Below are positions 38,346 through 51,300 of a stretch of DNA of 64,000 nt, one piece after another. Source of the stretch: Adiantum capillus-veneris (lineage: Eukaryota > Streptophyta > Polypodiopsida > Polypodiales > Pteridaceae); NCBI GenBank assembly GCA_014529385.2, contig CM043958.1, positions 120,229,518 through 120,293,517 of the forward strand. The letters run 5' to 3'. The notes below the pieces were generated by a model. The model saw only the letters and a program-made list of their open reading frames with translations, was not told where the DNA came from and did not search any database. Made by a program: the position numbers and the translations under genes. Every line of letters starts with the position of its first letter. Positions within the stretch are counted from its first letter, which is position 1.

Positions 38346-39873
38346 AAGAGTAGATTGCTAATCTCTTTTTTGTTTCTTAGAAACACGAGCATCACCAAAA
38401 GGAAAATCCATTACGAAGAAGAAGCTGCAAACATCAACAAAAGAACCATAAATTCTTGTAATCAAGCATACAGAATCCAAAATGTTTACTTAAAAACAAC
38501 AAGAAGCATATTAAATTTGTAAAAAATCAAACAAAGAAGATTAAAAAAATCCCTCATATTTTAATGCTTTCAAGAATCAAAATAAGAATTTATGTGCATT
38601 TAAACCAAAAAAGAACCAAAGCATGTCTTTATTTATGGCACAATAGATCTTTTATATGTTAACAAAATGATACCAAAAGCAAGTGCATCATGCTAATCCC
38701 ATCTCCGTTGCTCTAGTGTCCCAACAACAACAGGTACTACAAATAGTACTCACAGTGTCTCTTTGTGGAGTGGCTAGAGCAACACTCGACACTTGAATCT
38801 CCGAGACAACCACATAATCTCACAAATTTCATGCAACAAATGCTTACTTAACCAAGGAAGACCAAAGAGACTAGTTCATACTATCTAGCCTATCCTCATT
38901 TGGAAGTACATCAAGAACAAAAGAATCACTATTTCTTGGTTGATGTGTCCTTATGAAGGTTTGAGGCATTAAAATGGTTTGAAGGAGTCGTCTTGAGATC
39001 CCACCAGATACACACTTTAAATACAGCGGTACTTGTAGTTTTGTTTGATGGAATAAAAAGGGGGGTACCTAGGGCAGCAGCCAGGTCTTTCAAATTGCTC
39101 CCCAGCCACATTGGGAGGTTGACAAATTATACCCATACTGGACACATATCTTGGAATGCATCGGGGGATTCAAATGAGGGATCCCATGCGAGCACACACA
39201 TTGGTGCCCGGTTGGGGAATAGCGGGATTTTGGCTAAGACTTTGGCCACCGATGTCTTGTTACTAAATTGCATAGAGAAAAATCCTTTTGCCAAGTATTG
39301 AGTGTTAGAAACACATCCTCCCTAATTCAGGACATAGGGACTATGAAGCCAATTAACTAGTTCAGCCCTGACAAGTACCCACCCATGAATCCGTGGATTT
39401 AATAACCTTGGTGAGTTGCTTCTTAATATAGCAGTATGCAATTAGTTGGACATGGTTGAGGGTATCAACCATGCTCACATTCGAAAGGCAAGTGGTTGAC
39501 GAGGGGACTTTTTACCAAGGCAACAAAACACATGTTGATAGTCACAAGAGTGTATTGCTTGAAGGGGACATATCCTTATAGCCTACACTTGATGGCAGCA
39601 TGTTGCACTAGCCAAGAAGTTGATATGGATGAATGTATGCATGGCGAGATCTCTCTTGTTACTATAATCTGCCCTTGCATCTTTGGTTGGGTAAAACATG
39701 TATGTTGAATGGGGTGTACTCTAGAAAGCACAAAAGTTTTTTATGAGCTTCCTTAATAGGTCTTTTCTTTTATATTTGCTTGCCTCCAATACAAGCAAAG
39801 GGCTCATTGGTTAAAATTGGAATGGAGGTATGAAACAGAGGCTAAGCATACATTTGCTTAAGTTCACCAAAGA
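38346..39873. other. No gene recognised; possible PBS at 39201
   Basis: TTGGTGCCCGGTTGGGG at 39201-39217, preceded by ACACACA, resembles an LTR end plus gypsy primer-binding region similar to element D. No LTR start, gag or pol could be read nearby. A 70-codon frame at 39496-39708 has no recognisable motif. Confidence 0.3.

Positions 39874-39922
<49 letters not shown>
39874..39922. repeat. (CT)n microsatellite
   Basis: An uninterrupted CT dinucleotide tract of about 49 bases in gene-free sequence. Confidence 0.95.
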
Positions 39923-39925
<3 letters not shown>

Positions 39926-42900
39926 GTGTGGGACCCTTCAATTAGTTGCAACCTGTGTGATGCTTGCCCACACATTCGATAGAGGGAACTTAAACTTCAT
40001 TAACCTCTTGTGAAGGTTTAAAAGGAACCTCTTGCCCATCACTCCTTGTATCTAGTGTCAATCACCTTCCAACCTAGCCTTTATAGCCATGAGGGAACAA
40101 TATTGCAAGAGATAGTCAAATGCTATTTTCATCACTCTGCTCAAGGGGCTGCATTTAGTGTATAAGTCTATAAGCATAGCAAGATGAAGGGTTGTAGGGC
40201 CTCACTAGAAATGGAACTCCCCTTTTTTTTGTTAACTACTAGGCTGAGGAATACTACCATCAATATATTATTGGGATTGTTTGGTTATTGTGTGATCATT
40301 CTCACCTCCCTCTACTTATTCAAGCTTGTTACATTGTAGAACATCAAGCATAAACTACCTTGCCCCCATAATCTATCATGGACTACAAATCAATTATGTT
40401 ACTCAATAATGCTACCTTGGTTGCCCATTTGATTTTCGCTTCTTTAACTACAATTTGTGGTAATGTCAACACTTAAATTTTTTCTCAAACTGCATCAAAT
40501 GTAGACCTTATTTCTTGTCAGTATATGCTTAGAGGGTTTACCCCCACTACTGCTAATTCCTAGTAGTAAGTGTAGAGCTCAAGGATGAAGAGTGTCTCTA
40601 GCGTTGTAGTGGGCCCACTAGATTGCATTAGCTAGCTTCCATTATTTTGGTGACTTCACTTTGATTGTTTTTTACCCTCCTTGCCAATGAAGTAGCAACT
40701 CCTTGTGGAAGGGGAATGTGATACTTTGCTACTCACTTTTATGCAAGTCTATGCACTTTCATTGTGCATATAAAATGTCTTCTAATAAAAGTATTAATGT
40801 GATGCTATTAGAAATGTTTAGAATTGGGTCTATTCCTTTTAACCCATGTTTACATTATTTGTTATGATCGCCAACTATGAGTTATGAATACTTGTTGATT
40901 TGCATGACTAGGATGTGTCTTTCGATGGCATCATAGCGCCTTAATTGGACACTTGAAAAATGCATATGAGAAGAAGAAAGAGAATTTTTGATGTCACGAG
41001 TAAAGGTTTTAGAATGTGGATTTTTTCTTAGATGAATTGCCAAAATACCCTTATATATCGTGGAAGTTCTCCAAATATTTGTGAAAATATAAATTTCTTG
41101 TATCAAATCTAGATAAATTGCTTACCTTTTTACACGGCCGATTCCATGTGAAGACAAAGATCTATCAAAAAGTGCGTGACACAAAACTTTTCATCAATGA
41201 GCAATGAACTGACATATAATGGACTTTGTGTCGGTAATGCCCAAAGTACTATAAACAATCCTTAGGAGTGCGAGGATGCAAATTTTCCTTGAAAATATTG
41301 GAAATAAAAATAATGTCTCAGAGAGTGTTTGGGAAAGTGATCACAAGAGGATGTACTTGGAAATTTGGACAATTCAGGTCCCTGTCACATGTGAGCAGCA
41401 TATAGGGTCGTAAAAGGTAAATTTGGGCACCTTGCTTGTCACACAAGGCAGACACACTTCAATATTTCTTTTTTGCACATAACATCGTCCAATTGCTTTA
41501 GTCCAGGTGGAAGGGATTCCGCCTTTCGTGGCTGCCGTGGTGGATTCAAGACTTCTAGCTCTTCTTCTCGATGCTTATTTTATGGACGTTAGCCAGTGAG
41601 GTTAGGTGGGTGAAGGGTCTATCCCGGTTTTGTTTGCAGAGCAGCAAACACGTTCTAAAGCCAATCATCTTTTGCCATTGCATCGTCACACACATCCGAG
41701 CGGATGTGTGTGACAGGGGCCTTAAGGAATGTTTGGATTATCAAAGTTCGTCAAAGAGAGGGGCATTTTGAAAATTGCAGGTAATTTTTTTTACTTGAAA
41801 GCTTTAGGTCAGGTTCAAACAAGCGGGGTGAAAACCTGCGAGCTCGTTAACTGCCTCCAAGTGGCTGTTCACAAGAGGCGGAGGTAGCAATTTAGGGTAA
41901 GTGTCAGACAGTTCAACAAACCAATCATGGTTGTGCTAGTGTTTGTGCTACAGCTTGGCACTCACGCGATTTGAGATCAACCTGCACTCTCCACAATTCG
42001 TTGAAAAGTGCCCGATAACACTCGTTTCAAGGGGGGAAGGGAGGACCGGGGGGGGGGGGGGGTGCTTAGCACTAAGTAATACCCATCCTTTAATGAGGGG
42101 TGGCAATGGGATCAAGGGAGGGGAAGTGTGCACACGGGTATCAGTGAAATCTGAGGCATCCACCTCGATAAAAAGTAAACTCGGACAACATGTTGGCCTG
42201 ACAATCTACCTCAGCAAAAACTAAACCCGGATAGCATGTCCACCTAACCGGATTTGGGACGTAAACATGGACGAAAAGGGATCCACACTAGCACTTCCAC
42301 GCTGGCCTTTCCACTCATTGCTTGGAGGGGATTCCTGTCATTTTTGCATGCATGCATGCATGAGGCGTGGCATGGGAAGACACCGAAGTTGGACGAACAG
42401 AATCAGCCACAATGATGTGAGGTAGCGAGACATGCAGGCAGTTGGGGACCAACTGGTGTTCATGAGGGGTGTTTGTGTTCAAGCCGAGCTTGGCAAGTGC
42501 TGCTATCTGACGTGCTGAATGAAGAGGGGGAAGGCACACTTGTTTGTGATAGCTACCCGGTATGCATATGCTACTGCTTGTGGATAAATGAATGCATCTC
42601 CCCTTTCTCTTTTGCCAGACACACACACACACACATGAATGCAATCATTTGCTCCACACACACACACACACCCTCACAGACACAAATATAATAGGTCATC
42701 CCAAACACACACACACACACACTCTCATGAATATGAATGCATCGTTGTGCTAATGGTTGTGTGCCTAGCAGTAAGCACCGCTAAAAATGGGGTGATCACT
42801 TAGAAAAAATCTTGACAAGAGTACTTGTGTGGGAGTTACTTCCTCTCGCATGACACGATGTCGGGGAAAAATAGGTGTTGTTAGGGATCCGAGATCAACA

Positions 42901-45217
42901 CCGGGTTGTATGATGTGGGGACTGGTGAGAGAAATGACACAAAATAAAATCTTGGAGATACAAGCGACACTTTGTAAATCAAATTCTTATCGTTGTCAAC
43001 TTAAAGATCGACTAAAATTGAACTACAATATAAAAATAAATCCAACTAAATGCTCAAACACGAACAAAAAATACAAGAAACGGTGCCCTTTGTCGCTCGA
43101 TAGAGCACGAGAACACAGTATCTCGCCTTACCCTTCCTTTGACGTTGCACTACCCGCTTCTGTTAACCTCTTTGTACCCGAGCTTACTTCTTACTGTCGA
43201 AAGATCCTTCCAAACTTCACATCAACGATCTAGCTGATGCTTTAAAACAATCCTTTAGTCGCGTCTATAATGGCTCGTAGAGCCGAGAATCAAAGCGGTT
43301 GGATCTCTTTAAAAAACTTTGAGTTTTAATTAAAAAACGCTGCTTCTTGGCATCCTCTACTCATTTGCTCGTTGACTGGTTGGCGGTGCTCCTTCTCCTG
43401 CAGACCATCAACTCCTCTTTGATATGGTCCTTTGCGTGCTCTGTCTAATTGCATGATAACCTCTCCTTTGTCCCTCGTTTCCTGCTCGCCAAAAGCTTGC
43501 TTGACGACTCCTGCTTTTTTTTACGTCAATGGCACCAACTGTCCTTCTCCTCCAAGCTTCACCCTCGCCACCTTCTACCAGAATCTTGCTCGTCGGCTCG
43601 TCTCCCTGCTCTCTTCAGACGCTGCTGGTTGACTACCCCCAACTGCTCGCCATCCTCTTTACCCTTTTCCACTCATCACCTCCATTGGGTTCCACGTCTA
43701 TAGACCAGCACTGATAATCTAACAATCTTCTCCAGATCCCTTCTTTGCTTCAAGCCCGTCCCCTGCAATTCGGCTTCCTTAAGTGCCGGTGCTCCTCCTC
43801 GGATCTGCACTACAACTGACAACCTGCCAACTCCCATGGTGCAGACCTTGCGCCCTTCTTTTACGGAGTTGCTGCTTGCCCTCTGTTGAACCGTAGGTTG
43901 TTGAAGCTAGCACCCTTGGTCTCCTGCTATGTGCTTGACAACAATCTCCTCTGTCGTTGTCTGCTCTGCAGACTCCCTTCTAGCAATTGCTCGGTTTTTT
44001 TTAATAAGCTTTTTGTTTTCCTCAAAATAGCCTGCTTTAATTTTCACTCCTTATTTTAAGAAGCCATTCGTATGAAGCGACTTGCTTAGGCGGCCATTAA
44101 TGTCCTTCCAATTACAAGCATAAGCTTCACATTCAAACAATCCTCTTTGTTGCCCCTTATTCGCTGCCAGTCGCATTTGAAACACTCAAAGACAAGCATG
44201 CTTCTTCACCATTACGATGCTCTAAGTCCATATGTTTAGGTCGAGGGTTCTAGTTGTCATCTTTCAAGCATAATTGATGGTCCTCATCCATGACAATTGA
44301 TGTTGAGGTTGTTAGTTTTCTTGGATCAAGATATCCATGTCGCAAAGTCTCCCTTGATCACTCTAGAGCCTTTCGGATAATATGTTACCATATGGTCCTT
44401 CTCTTGTTCTTTCATAAGGACTTCACCAAAAACTCCACATCTCCGAGAACAATCAATCTCACTATCAATGCCATGTTTTTCCTTGCTGATATCATGATAA
44501 TCCATCTGAGGGATGATACTATCCAAAATTGTGTGTCCTGACTGAGATTCTCCTAGTGGACACGGCACATCACGACAACGAGCCAACTCCACGCGGCTCA
44601 TAGATTTAGCTGAGAAGAGGGGTAATCCAGGGGATGCAAAGGGCAAGGTAGAGGGATACATCCTTGAGCATGTGGATGGTGTCAGTGAGGCGCATGAAGA
44701 GTTGCTACCTTCTCAAGAGGAGAGCTTCCACAGGTCCCCCCATGTCTCCTGGTGAAAAATTGCCAGCAACACAGGTGAGAAGAAGCCTAGCAATGTGTAG
44801 TAAGTGCTTCTAGACTTATCTCAGCAAGGGACCAAGAGGAGATAGTCTATCAAAGAGCAGCGTGCATCTAATGGAGATTAAAAGACCTTAGGGTTAGCTT
44901 CATTAAAGACCTCCAAAGGTTAGTGTTAAAAGTCCTTAGACCTTAGGCAACAAGCTACCCAGGGCAGTCACTTATCAAAAGACCCCTATATCACGTGCGT
45001 TCAAGAGGTAATTAATAATACCCCAATATACATACTATACTTACACTGTGAGCCTATTTAAAAAACCCCCACCCCCCTCTGTATGTATACATTTTTATAT
45101 ATTTTGGTCTTTTAATAATCCTCTCCGGTTAACTCATGTGATATCATACACATTCTAAAAAGTGACCGCCCCGGGACAAGCTAGGGCTGTGCTTCAGGTG
45201 GGAACCCGGCCCAAGCT
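39923..45217. other. Long stretch without a recognised gene
   Basis: It contains a 30-base palindrome at 41685-41714, a G homopolymer of about 16 at 42046-42061, and three short (AC)n tracts between 42617 and 42723. At about 42059-42122 there is a block similar to the 5' end of the MULE relic at 59158-59222 (peptide LSNTHPLMRGGNGIKGG against LSDTQPLMRGDNGVEDI). Sequence at 43330-44000 is C/T-rich on the plus strand with no assignable product. A minus-strand 111-codon frame at 44661-44329 is open but unrecognised. Confidence 0.4.
41685..41714. repeat. Perfect palindrome, 14-bp arms
   Basis: GTCACACACATCCG, two bases (AG), then its exact reverse complement CGGATGTGTGTGAC. It is the strongest short palindrome in this gene-free stretch. 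No flanking inverted repeat or target duplication was seen. Confidence 0.95.
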
Positions 45218-45375
45218 TGAGGTGCTTGTCATGCTTGGTGACTAAGGTGCTTGAGGTGCTTCTTGTGCTCGTTGACAAAGGTACTTGTCATGCTTGATGA
45301 CTAAGGTGCTTGAGGTGCTTGTCATGCTTGATGAGGAAGGTGCTTGAGAAGCTTCCCATGCATGGGGGGTAAGGT
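45218..45375. repeat. Minisatellite in the U3 of LTR B3
   Basis: About four imperfect units built on GGTGCTTGAGGTGCTTGTCA and TGCTTGATGACTAA, roughly 34 bases each. LTR B1 has a related, shorter series (21700-21776, minus), so the array length varies between copies. Confidence 0.75.
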
Positions 45376-46097
45376 GCTTGAGTAAAAAAGAGACCCTACA
45401 AAGGAGGAGGAAAGCCCCAAAGTTAGGGGAATCTTTGACTTAACCTTCCACTCACTCAAAGGGCACCCCCTTTTCAAGGGGCACATGGACACATGTCAAG
45501 CTCTCCCTATGCTTAGCCACATGTTGTTCTTGAATCCTATTGACTTGGCTAAAGAGGGGTCCAATGAGCTTCTAGTTCAATTCAACAAATATCTAGATAT
45601 TTTCAAGTTCTCTCTCTCAAAGAGGTAAGGAGGACACTTGTCCTAATGCTACCCATGTTGCTTGAAATACATTGTGCATGTGATTGGCTAGGCTTAGAGA
45701 GGTCTAATGAGCTTTAAGCTTGAGCAAAAGGAGGGGTCGGCCAAAACAAGCAAGGGGTGTGCTTGGGGGTATACACTCTCTCACACACTCATTTTTCACA
45801 CATTCTCATTTGGTGAAGGTAGAGGAACTCCATCTCCTTCTCCAATCTTGTTGAGAAGTGAGAGCCTACACCAACACTCTTGGCTATGGAATGCAAATCC
45901 AACCAAGAGCCATGCTTCAATGCTTCAGCTTACCATCTTCTCCATCTTCATTACTATGCTATTATGTATGCTAGCAAGAAGAGTGATGATAAGTGAGGAA
46001 CCAATTCTTTCTCCTATGAAATGTTTCTTCTTCCTCTTCCCTACCCTCATTCCCTGCTAGCTCTCCACCTTCGAAGGGATAGTTAATGCTTTCTACA
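45218..46097 (+). mobile_element. B-type LTR (B3), 3'-truncated
   Basis: It aligns with LTRs B1 and B2, including GAGAGCCTACACCAACACTC and CTAGCAAGAAGAGTGATGAT. It ends at TTTCTACAAAG, where B2 continues (TTTTACAAAGTATG), and jumps into chromovirus pol sequence. The first part (45218-45375) is a short-period repeat of AAGGTGCTTGAGGTGCTTGT-like units. The PBS and the LTR end are missing. Confidence 0.78.
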
Positions 46098-46130
46098 AAG
46101 GAACTCCTTGCAGTTCTATAGCTACATGCC
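46098..46130 (+). pseudogene. RNase H scrap of chromovirus A2, left of the CACTA element
   Basis: GGAACTCCTTGCAGTTCTAT and then ATGCC matches GGACTCCTCACAGTTCTAGA then TGCC of copy A1 at 11551-11573. The gene resumes at 54171 after the CACTA element. The last three bases, GCC, are the left copy of the target-site duplication. Confidence 0.8.
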
Positions 46131-46159
46131 CACTACAAGAGGTTGTGTGCTCTTGTGAC

Positions 46160-46395
46160 GCTGTTAGCGACAGAAATACACTGGGTTTTTATAACCCCCG
46201 GCGTCGCTAAAACCGTCGCTACGAGCGTCGCTACGAGAGCGTCGCTATATGCGTCGCTAAAAGCGTCGCTATATAGCGACGCACATAGCGACGCTCATAG
46301 CGACGGTTATAGCGACGTTTACACAGAAGACTATAGCGACGCTCATAGCGACGCTACAGAGCCATAAATAGCGACGCTTATAGCGACGCCCGAGA
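46160..46395. repeat. Left subterminal repeat array of the CACTA element
   Basis: About fifteen copies of a 9-10 base motif (GCGTCGCTA / TAGCGACGC) are packed in both orientations just inside the left terminus. Positions 46263-46282 form a perfect 20-base palindrome, GCGTCGCTATATAGCGACGC. By analogy with maize En/Spm these are binding sites for the TnpA-type protein. Confidence 0.92.
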
Positions 46396-46747
46396 GATTT
46401 TTTTTTTTGGTGGCAGAGCATTCAATGGCAGGGCATTGAATGCCCTGCCACCCATCAACCATATTGTACTTGATTCACTTTTTAAAAAAAGTGCAAGGGT
46501 AGATAATAGACCCAAAATAGTCACCCACAAGACGCATTGTTTGCAAAATTGACAATTGTACACATCATAGGCAAAATGAATTGATTGACAAATGTAATAA
46601 TGACAATTGTACAACATCATGGGCATAAAGAATTGATTGGCAAAAGGAACTGCGGTGACAAATGTAATAATATACATGGTTCAAAAAGACGTATAAAATC
46701 CGTCTCATGATACATAAGCTATGAGAAACCCTAAACTAATGCTATCT

Positions 46748-48082
46748 AGCTACGGCTAAACTGACGTCGTCTAGTCAGACGTCTCATCGCGTCCAAGCGA
46801 CGTATCTGTCGGATTCTGCAAAAAAAGACAATAAGACAGCTTTCAGTCAGTATAAACATATAACGACATTTATAAAACAATACAAAAAATAAAAAAGAGT
46901 AAACCCTAATACTAACCATGCCGCCGCGAGAACTGAGAATGTCCATCAGGGCGTTTAAGCCCTTCCTGCCTGGTACTCGCGCTCGTACGGTGTGGGATCA
47001 CGTCCTGTCATCGACCACTGTCAAAACATACAAAGATTTCATTATGTTAGAATTAAAAAACTCATAAACCCTAAACTATCGAACATAAAGAGCAATGTGA
47101 AAACACTTACAAAATTGGCCTCAAATGATGCCCATCCACCGCTCCCCAAGTGGTGCGAGCTCCCTGCCTCTACTCGCGCTCTGGTTGCATCCTATTGTTG
47201 CTTCCACTTGTCGGGATTCTCCCGCGCTGCTTTCTTCGCATTCTTCCAATCTTCTTTGGCCAGCCAATCTGGCCTGTTCCACCCATTCGACTTGATTGCT
47301 TTTTGCACTTCGGAACGCTTGTGTTTGCAGTATTCGCGCATTCGAATCTTCATCAGGTCTTCATTGAAGCGCTGATCCCGTGTTGGAACGGGAAACTCAT
47401 CATGAAGTATGCTGATGACTCTGTTTTTTAAATCACTTGGTACTTCACTCCATTTGTTTAGTATGTAGTGTCTAAACAGCTGAGAGCAAAGACCACGCAT
47501 GCGCGAGATCACCTTCTTGCCGTCATCATCCATGATGATGCCGCCGCTGATGTCGACGGAGTAAGGCAAGCCCTCTGGCCGGTGACGCGTAAACCTGGGT
47601 GTCCCGGCAGGGGTCTCTAGCGGCGTGTCGATGGGGGTACGGACGTCAAGTGTCTCCACCGGCGTCGGGGCCCCGAAGCGAGTAGTGTCGAGTGGGGTGG
47701 CTCCTGGCGGAGTAGGTAGAGGTGTGTAGCTTCTAGGAACAGTCAACCGTGCAAAACCTGGCGTAGATGGCGATGCTGTGGCTGGTGTGGGGGCGGGCAA
47801 AGAAGGGGAGGGTAAAGAGCCTCGTCGAACACGAGGCGGTGTGGAGGCATCGGTGGCGGAATCCCCACAACAACCGCCACCGCCACCACTAGAGCGCCGG
47901 TGTCTAGACGAGTGTGAAGCTCGTCTCGTCGACGCCGAAGCTTCGGAGCGCGCCGAATGCTCCGAAAGAGAGGGAGATGCGGATGGAGTAGGAACGCGCG
48001 ATGATGCGCCAGAGCGATGACGCTCCACGTACCACTGTCTCTGCTGCGGTGACAAAGAAGAAAGAAACTCCTCATCATCCAT
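46748..48082 (-). pseudogene. TnpA-like (Transposase_24-type) gene of the CACTA element
   Basis: The start MDDEEF at 48082 lies just after a plausible splice acceptor (AATGCAG). The first half is a low-complexity Ser/Pro/Thr/Arg-rich region. The conserved part follows: DDDGKKVISRMRGLCSQLFR, W.EVPSDLKNRVI.I, EFPV, then WNRPDWLAKEDWKNA. This matches the plant CACTA Transposase_24 family, which I take as the DNA-binding accessory protein. A TAG at 47194-47192, after KWKQQ, stops the frame inside the domain, yet the codons beyond it (DATRARVEAGSSHHLGSGGW) still match the family's expected H..GS block. That exon ends at 47111 before GTAAGT; a second exon from 47017 reads TGRDPTPYEREYQAGR, and a third may end at 46748. 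The nonsense codon probably disables the protein. Confidence 0.75.
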
Positions 48083-48354
48083 ACCTGCATTAAACACACG
48101 AATATTTAAACTTAATATTGAATGAATAGAGTAGACAATGACGCAAAGACCATTAAATACAATGACGTAATGACGCATATAAATACAATGACGCAATGAA
48201 TTGAGTGATAGAAGAGGCAAGTCGAAAACTAAGAATTTTCAATCAAAAGATGTGAGCGCGAGTAGAAAAGAGCGTTATACACCATGGAAGGTACTTAGAG
48301 AGCCAGAGCTTTTACAACACGGAGCAAAATTGTTCAAATACAATATTTGTGGCT

Positions 48355-51300
48355 TTAAGAGATCTCTCTCTCATCCTCGCATAACTCAGCATAACTTCCT
48401 ATATCTATATAGAGCTCTCCGTTTAAACACATATCCTCTGTTTCATTTTGTAGCTCCTCTGCATGCACCCCATATAGAGTAGTAGCATCTTGATGCTCGT
48501 CTGGCACCACCGCAGCGGCTTCTGATTGAGCATCTTCTCTGATCTCCTCCATTGATGTCGTTGTGATTGGCACATGGTAGCCTTCATACGTCCTTGCACT
48601 ACGAGGGGCTACCTCTATGACGTACCACCAGTTTGATGTAGACTTTGTAGGATGAAATATTACCTGCCAGAGCCACATAACTTACATGAGAGCTTTCAAG
48701 CACATAACTTGTAAAAGGGGGATGTTAACTATTTACATACTTACTTGTTCACAATGCTCGGGTAGTACGAAAGTGTCTCTTAGGTCAGTCCATTTCTTAG
48801 TAGAATCCACCTCAAGAAAACCAGACTCTCCTCTACGCACAATAGCGTTGCGACCCTCCATGATTATCTTGAACCATTGCACGTCGAACAAGTCGACAAA
48901 AAATCCTCTGTAATCAATCCTCAAAATCTCTTGCAGCGTGCCGAAGTAAGTGAGTTCCGCCACCACAGGATCTGCATCAGAGGAACGTCGTCGACTAGAC
49001 TGTTCAAATTTTGCCATGATTCCACAATCTTGAGTAAAACGCTTTTTGTCGATTCGTTCCACCCTAAAATGTCGACCTTTACACCATGCTGCTGTGTATG
49101 ACTTATACTACAACGAACAAAGATTATGAGTGGCCGTTCAAACGTTTATAAATAAAGTCACTTGCTAGTCGTACATTGCAAACTTACCTTGGTCACACAA
49201 CCCCGAGAGTACTCCCACTCTTCTTCAGTCACTTCGTCACCGCATTGTTGTGCGCTTTTCAATTGGTTGTGCAACCATCTTAAGCTCATGAAGGTTGGTA
49301 GGCTCTCCAGAACCGCTGGATAGTGCATCGGTGGTCGTCTTCCCCGTCTCCACTCGATTCGTGCCCTTTGTCGCTCTTGCTTTGCATCCTCATATTGTGA
49401 AATCCACTTTTGCATCACTGGATTGTGAAGCATGCAAAATCGGTTGATTTTAGCCTCTAGATCTTCCGTCATCTTCTTCTCAACACCGAGATTGCACATG
49501 ACAATCCCAGATATGCGCTCATCATCTATGGTTCTCCATAGCGTGTCCCGGGATTTATCAAATCCGTCTAGCCACTCTCCAATGTACACTAGGGACTCTG
49601 ATACCAACCAACCTTCTGCCATGCTACCCTCCGGACGTGCCTTTTGACGCACATATCCCTTAAGCGTTTTCATGAAACGCTCTAAGAAAAACATCCATCT
49701 GGAATGAACTGTGCCAGCTATTTCCACCTCATCAACTATGTGAACAAGAAGATGCACCTGAATGGTTAGCATTGTAGTAGGAAAATGTTTCTCAAACATG
49801 CACACAAGCTCCGCAGCATTTAGTTTGGCGAATGGTATGGAGTCTACGTTGATCTCCTTTTGTGAGATCCATTGCACCAGCTTTGCAAGTTTGTAGATTG
49901 GGTTACGGATGTCGAGAGACAAACATCCCTCAATGGCAACCGGTAAAATAAACTGTAAAGTATGTGCAGCAATGATATTAAAGTCCACATTTTATGCAAT
50001 GATATTAAAGTCCACTATGAACGTACCTGACACATTTTATGCCAATCGTGTGACTTCAAACCGGTAAGCTTTCCTTCTTTAGTAAAACACGTTCGGAGCG
50101 AGTGCATTACGCCAGTGGGGGTCCGCAAAGATCGAATGGTCTCTTTTACTTTGCGTTCTTGGGCTCCTGTGAAAATCCATGGTGCTTTAGGGAGTTTTAT
50201 CGATCCATCAGACGTTGTTTGCGGCCAATATTGCTCCATACAATTCACATTTCTAAGGTCAACTCTGGCTCCCAAAGTATCTTTCTTGCCGGTCAGATGG
50301 TCCCATAGTAGATTACCCACATTTTTTAATATGTGCATCGGATCGAGCAAGTGATTGATCATGAGTCGGGGCCAGTATGGTAACTCGTACCATAGAGATA
50401 GTCTCTTCATCCCTGGAGGCAATCCGTCATCGCACATCTCCTTCTGCTCTAACCATGCTTGTGCAGACATCCTTGGTGGCTCTCTTCCCAAAAAGCCGTC
50501 GCGTAACACATGATTCTCTGGAAGATACGCTCGATGACCTTCGTAGATTTGCTTCTTCAGTGAGGGTGCCCTACGTGCATTCAGTCTAGGTCCACATGTG
50601 ACACATGCTCTGTATCCGCTTGTTTGAAGCCCTGCATGTATACACATGATAATAGATCAACTATGGGAAAAAACAAGATTTACAGTGTCTGAGTGAGGAG
50701 TGTCAATAGATCACCTGAGCATTCTGTTAGCCCGGGATAGTCATGCATGGTCCACATTAGAATGCCTCTGATCAAAGCATTCCGTCGTCCTGTGTGTCGG
50801 CTCATATCCACCACCTCTATGCCAATCCACAATTGTTGTAGCTCTTCCAATAGTGGACGAAGATACACATCCATATTCCCCACTTTATATCGCCCTGGCA
50901 CAATCAAGCTTAGCCATAGGTGCCCCTTCTTCGTAGTCAACCACGGGGGAATGTTGTAGTTGACGATGACAACGGGCCATACACTGTAAGATGTTGATCT
51001 TTGACCAAATGGATTTACGCCATCCATAGCCAGGCCTAAGCGCAAATTTCGAGCTTCCCTGGCAAAATCCGACCATGTTCCATCTATATGTTTCCACGCT
51101 ACGCAATCTGCAGGAATTCGTAGCACACCATCCGAAGATTTATTCTCCTCATGCCATGATGCTAGGGCGGCCATGGACTTACATTCGAAGAAATGCTTGA
51201 TGCGAGGAAGCAGAGGGAAATGTCGCAAAACCTTTTGTGGAATTTTTGTCCCGTGGAGATCTACTCGATATCTTTCGGAATCACATTTCGGACACTTCTC

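Noticed and set aside
43330-44000. C/T-rich region with several overlapping plus-strand frames, considered as a captured gene or exon cluster
   Set aside because: No domain could be read in any frame and no splice pattern was evident; it is compositional only.
44326-44661. 111-codon minus-strand frame as a gene
   Set aside because: No recognisable motif and no second copy; too short to support alone.
46390-46460. GCAGGGCATT...AATGCCCTGC inverted repeat as a separate MITE inside the CACTA element
   Set aside because: The arms are only about 10 bases, there are no target duplications, and the surrounding sequence is low complexity.
47150-48020. Plus-strand frames opposite the TnpA-like gene
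   Set aside because: They mirror the minus-strand coding region in other frames, and the minus strand has the conserved domain and splice sites.
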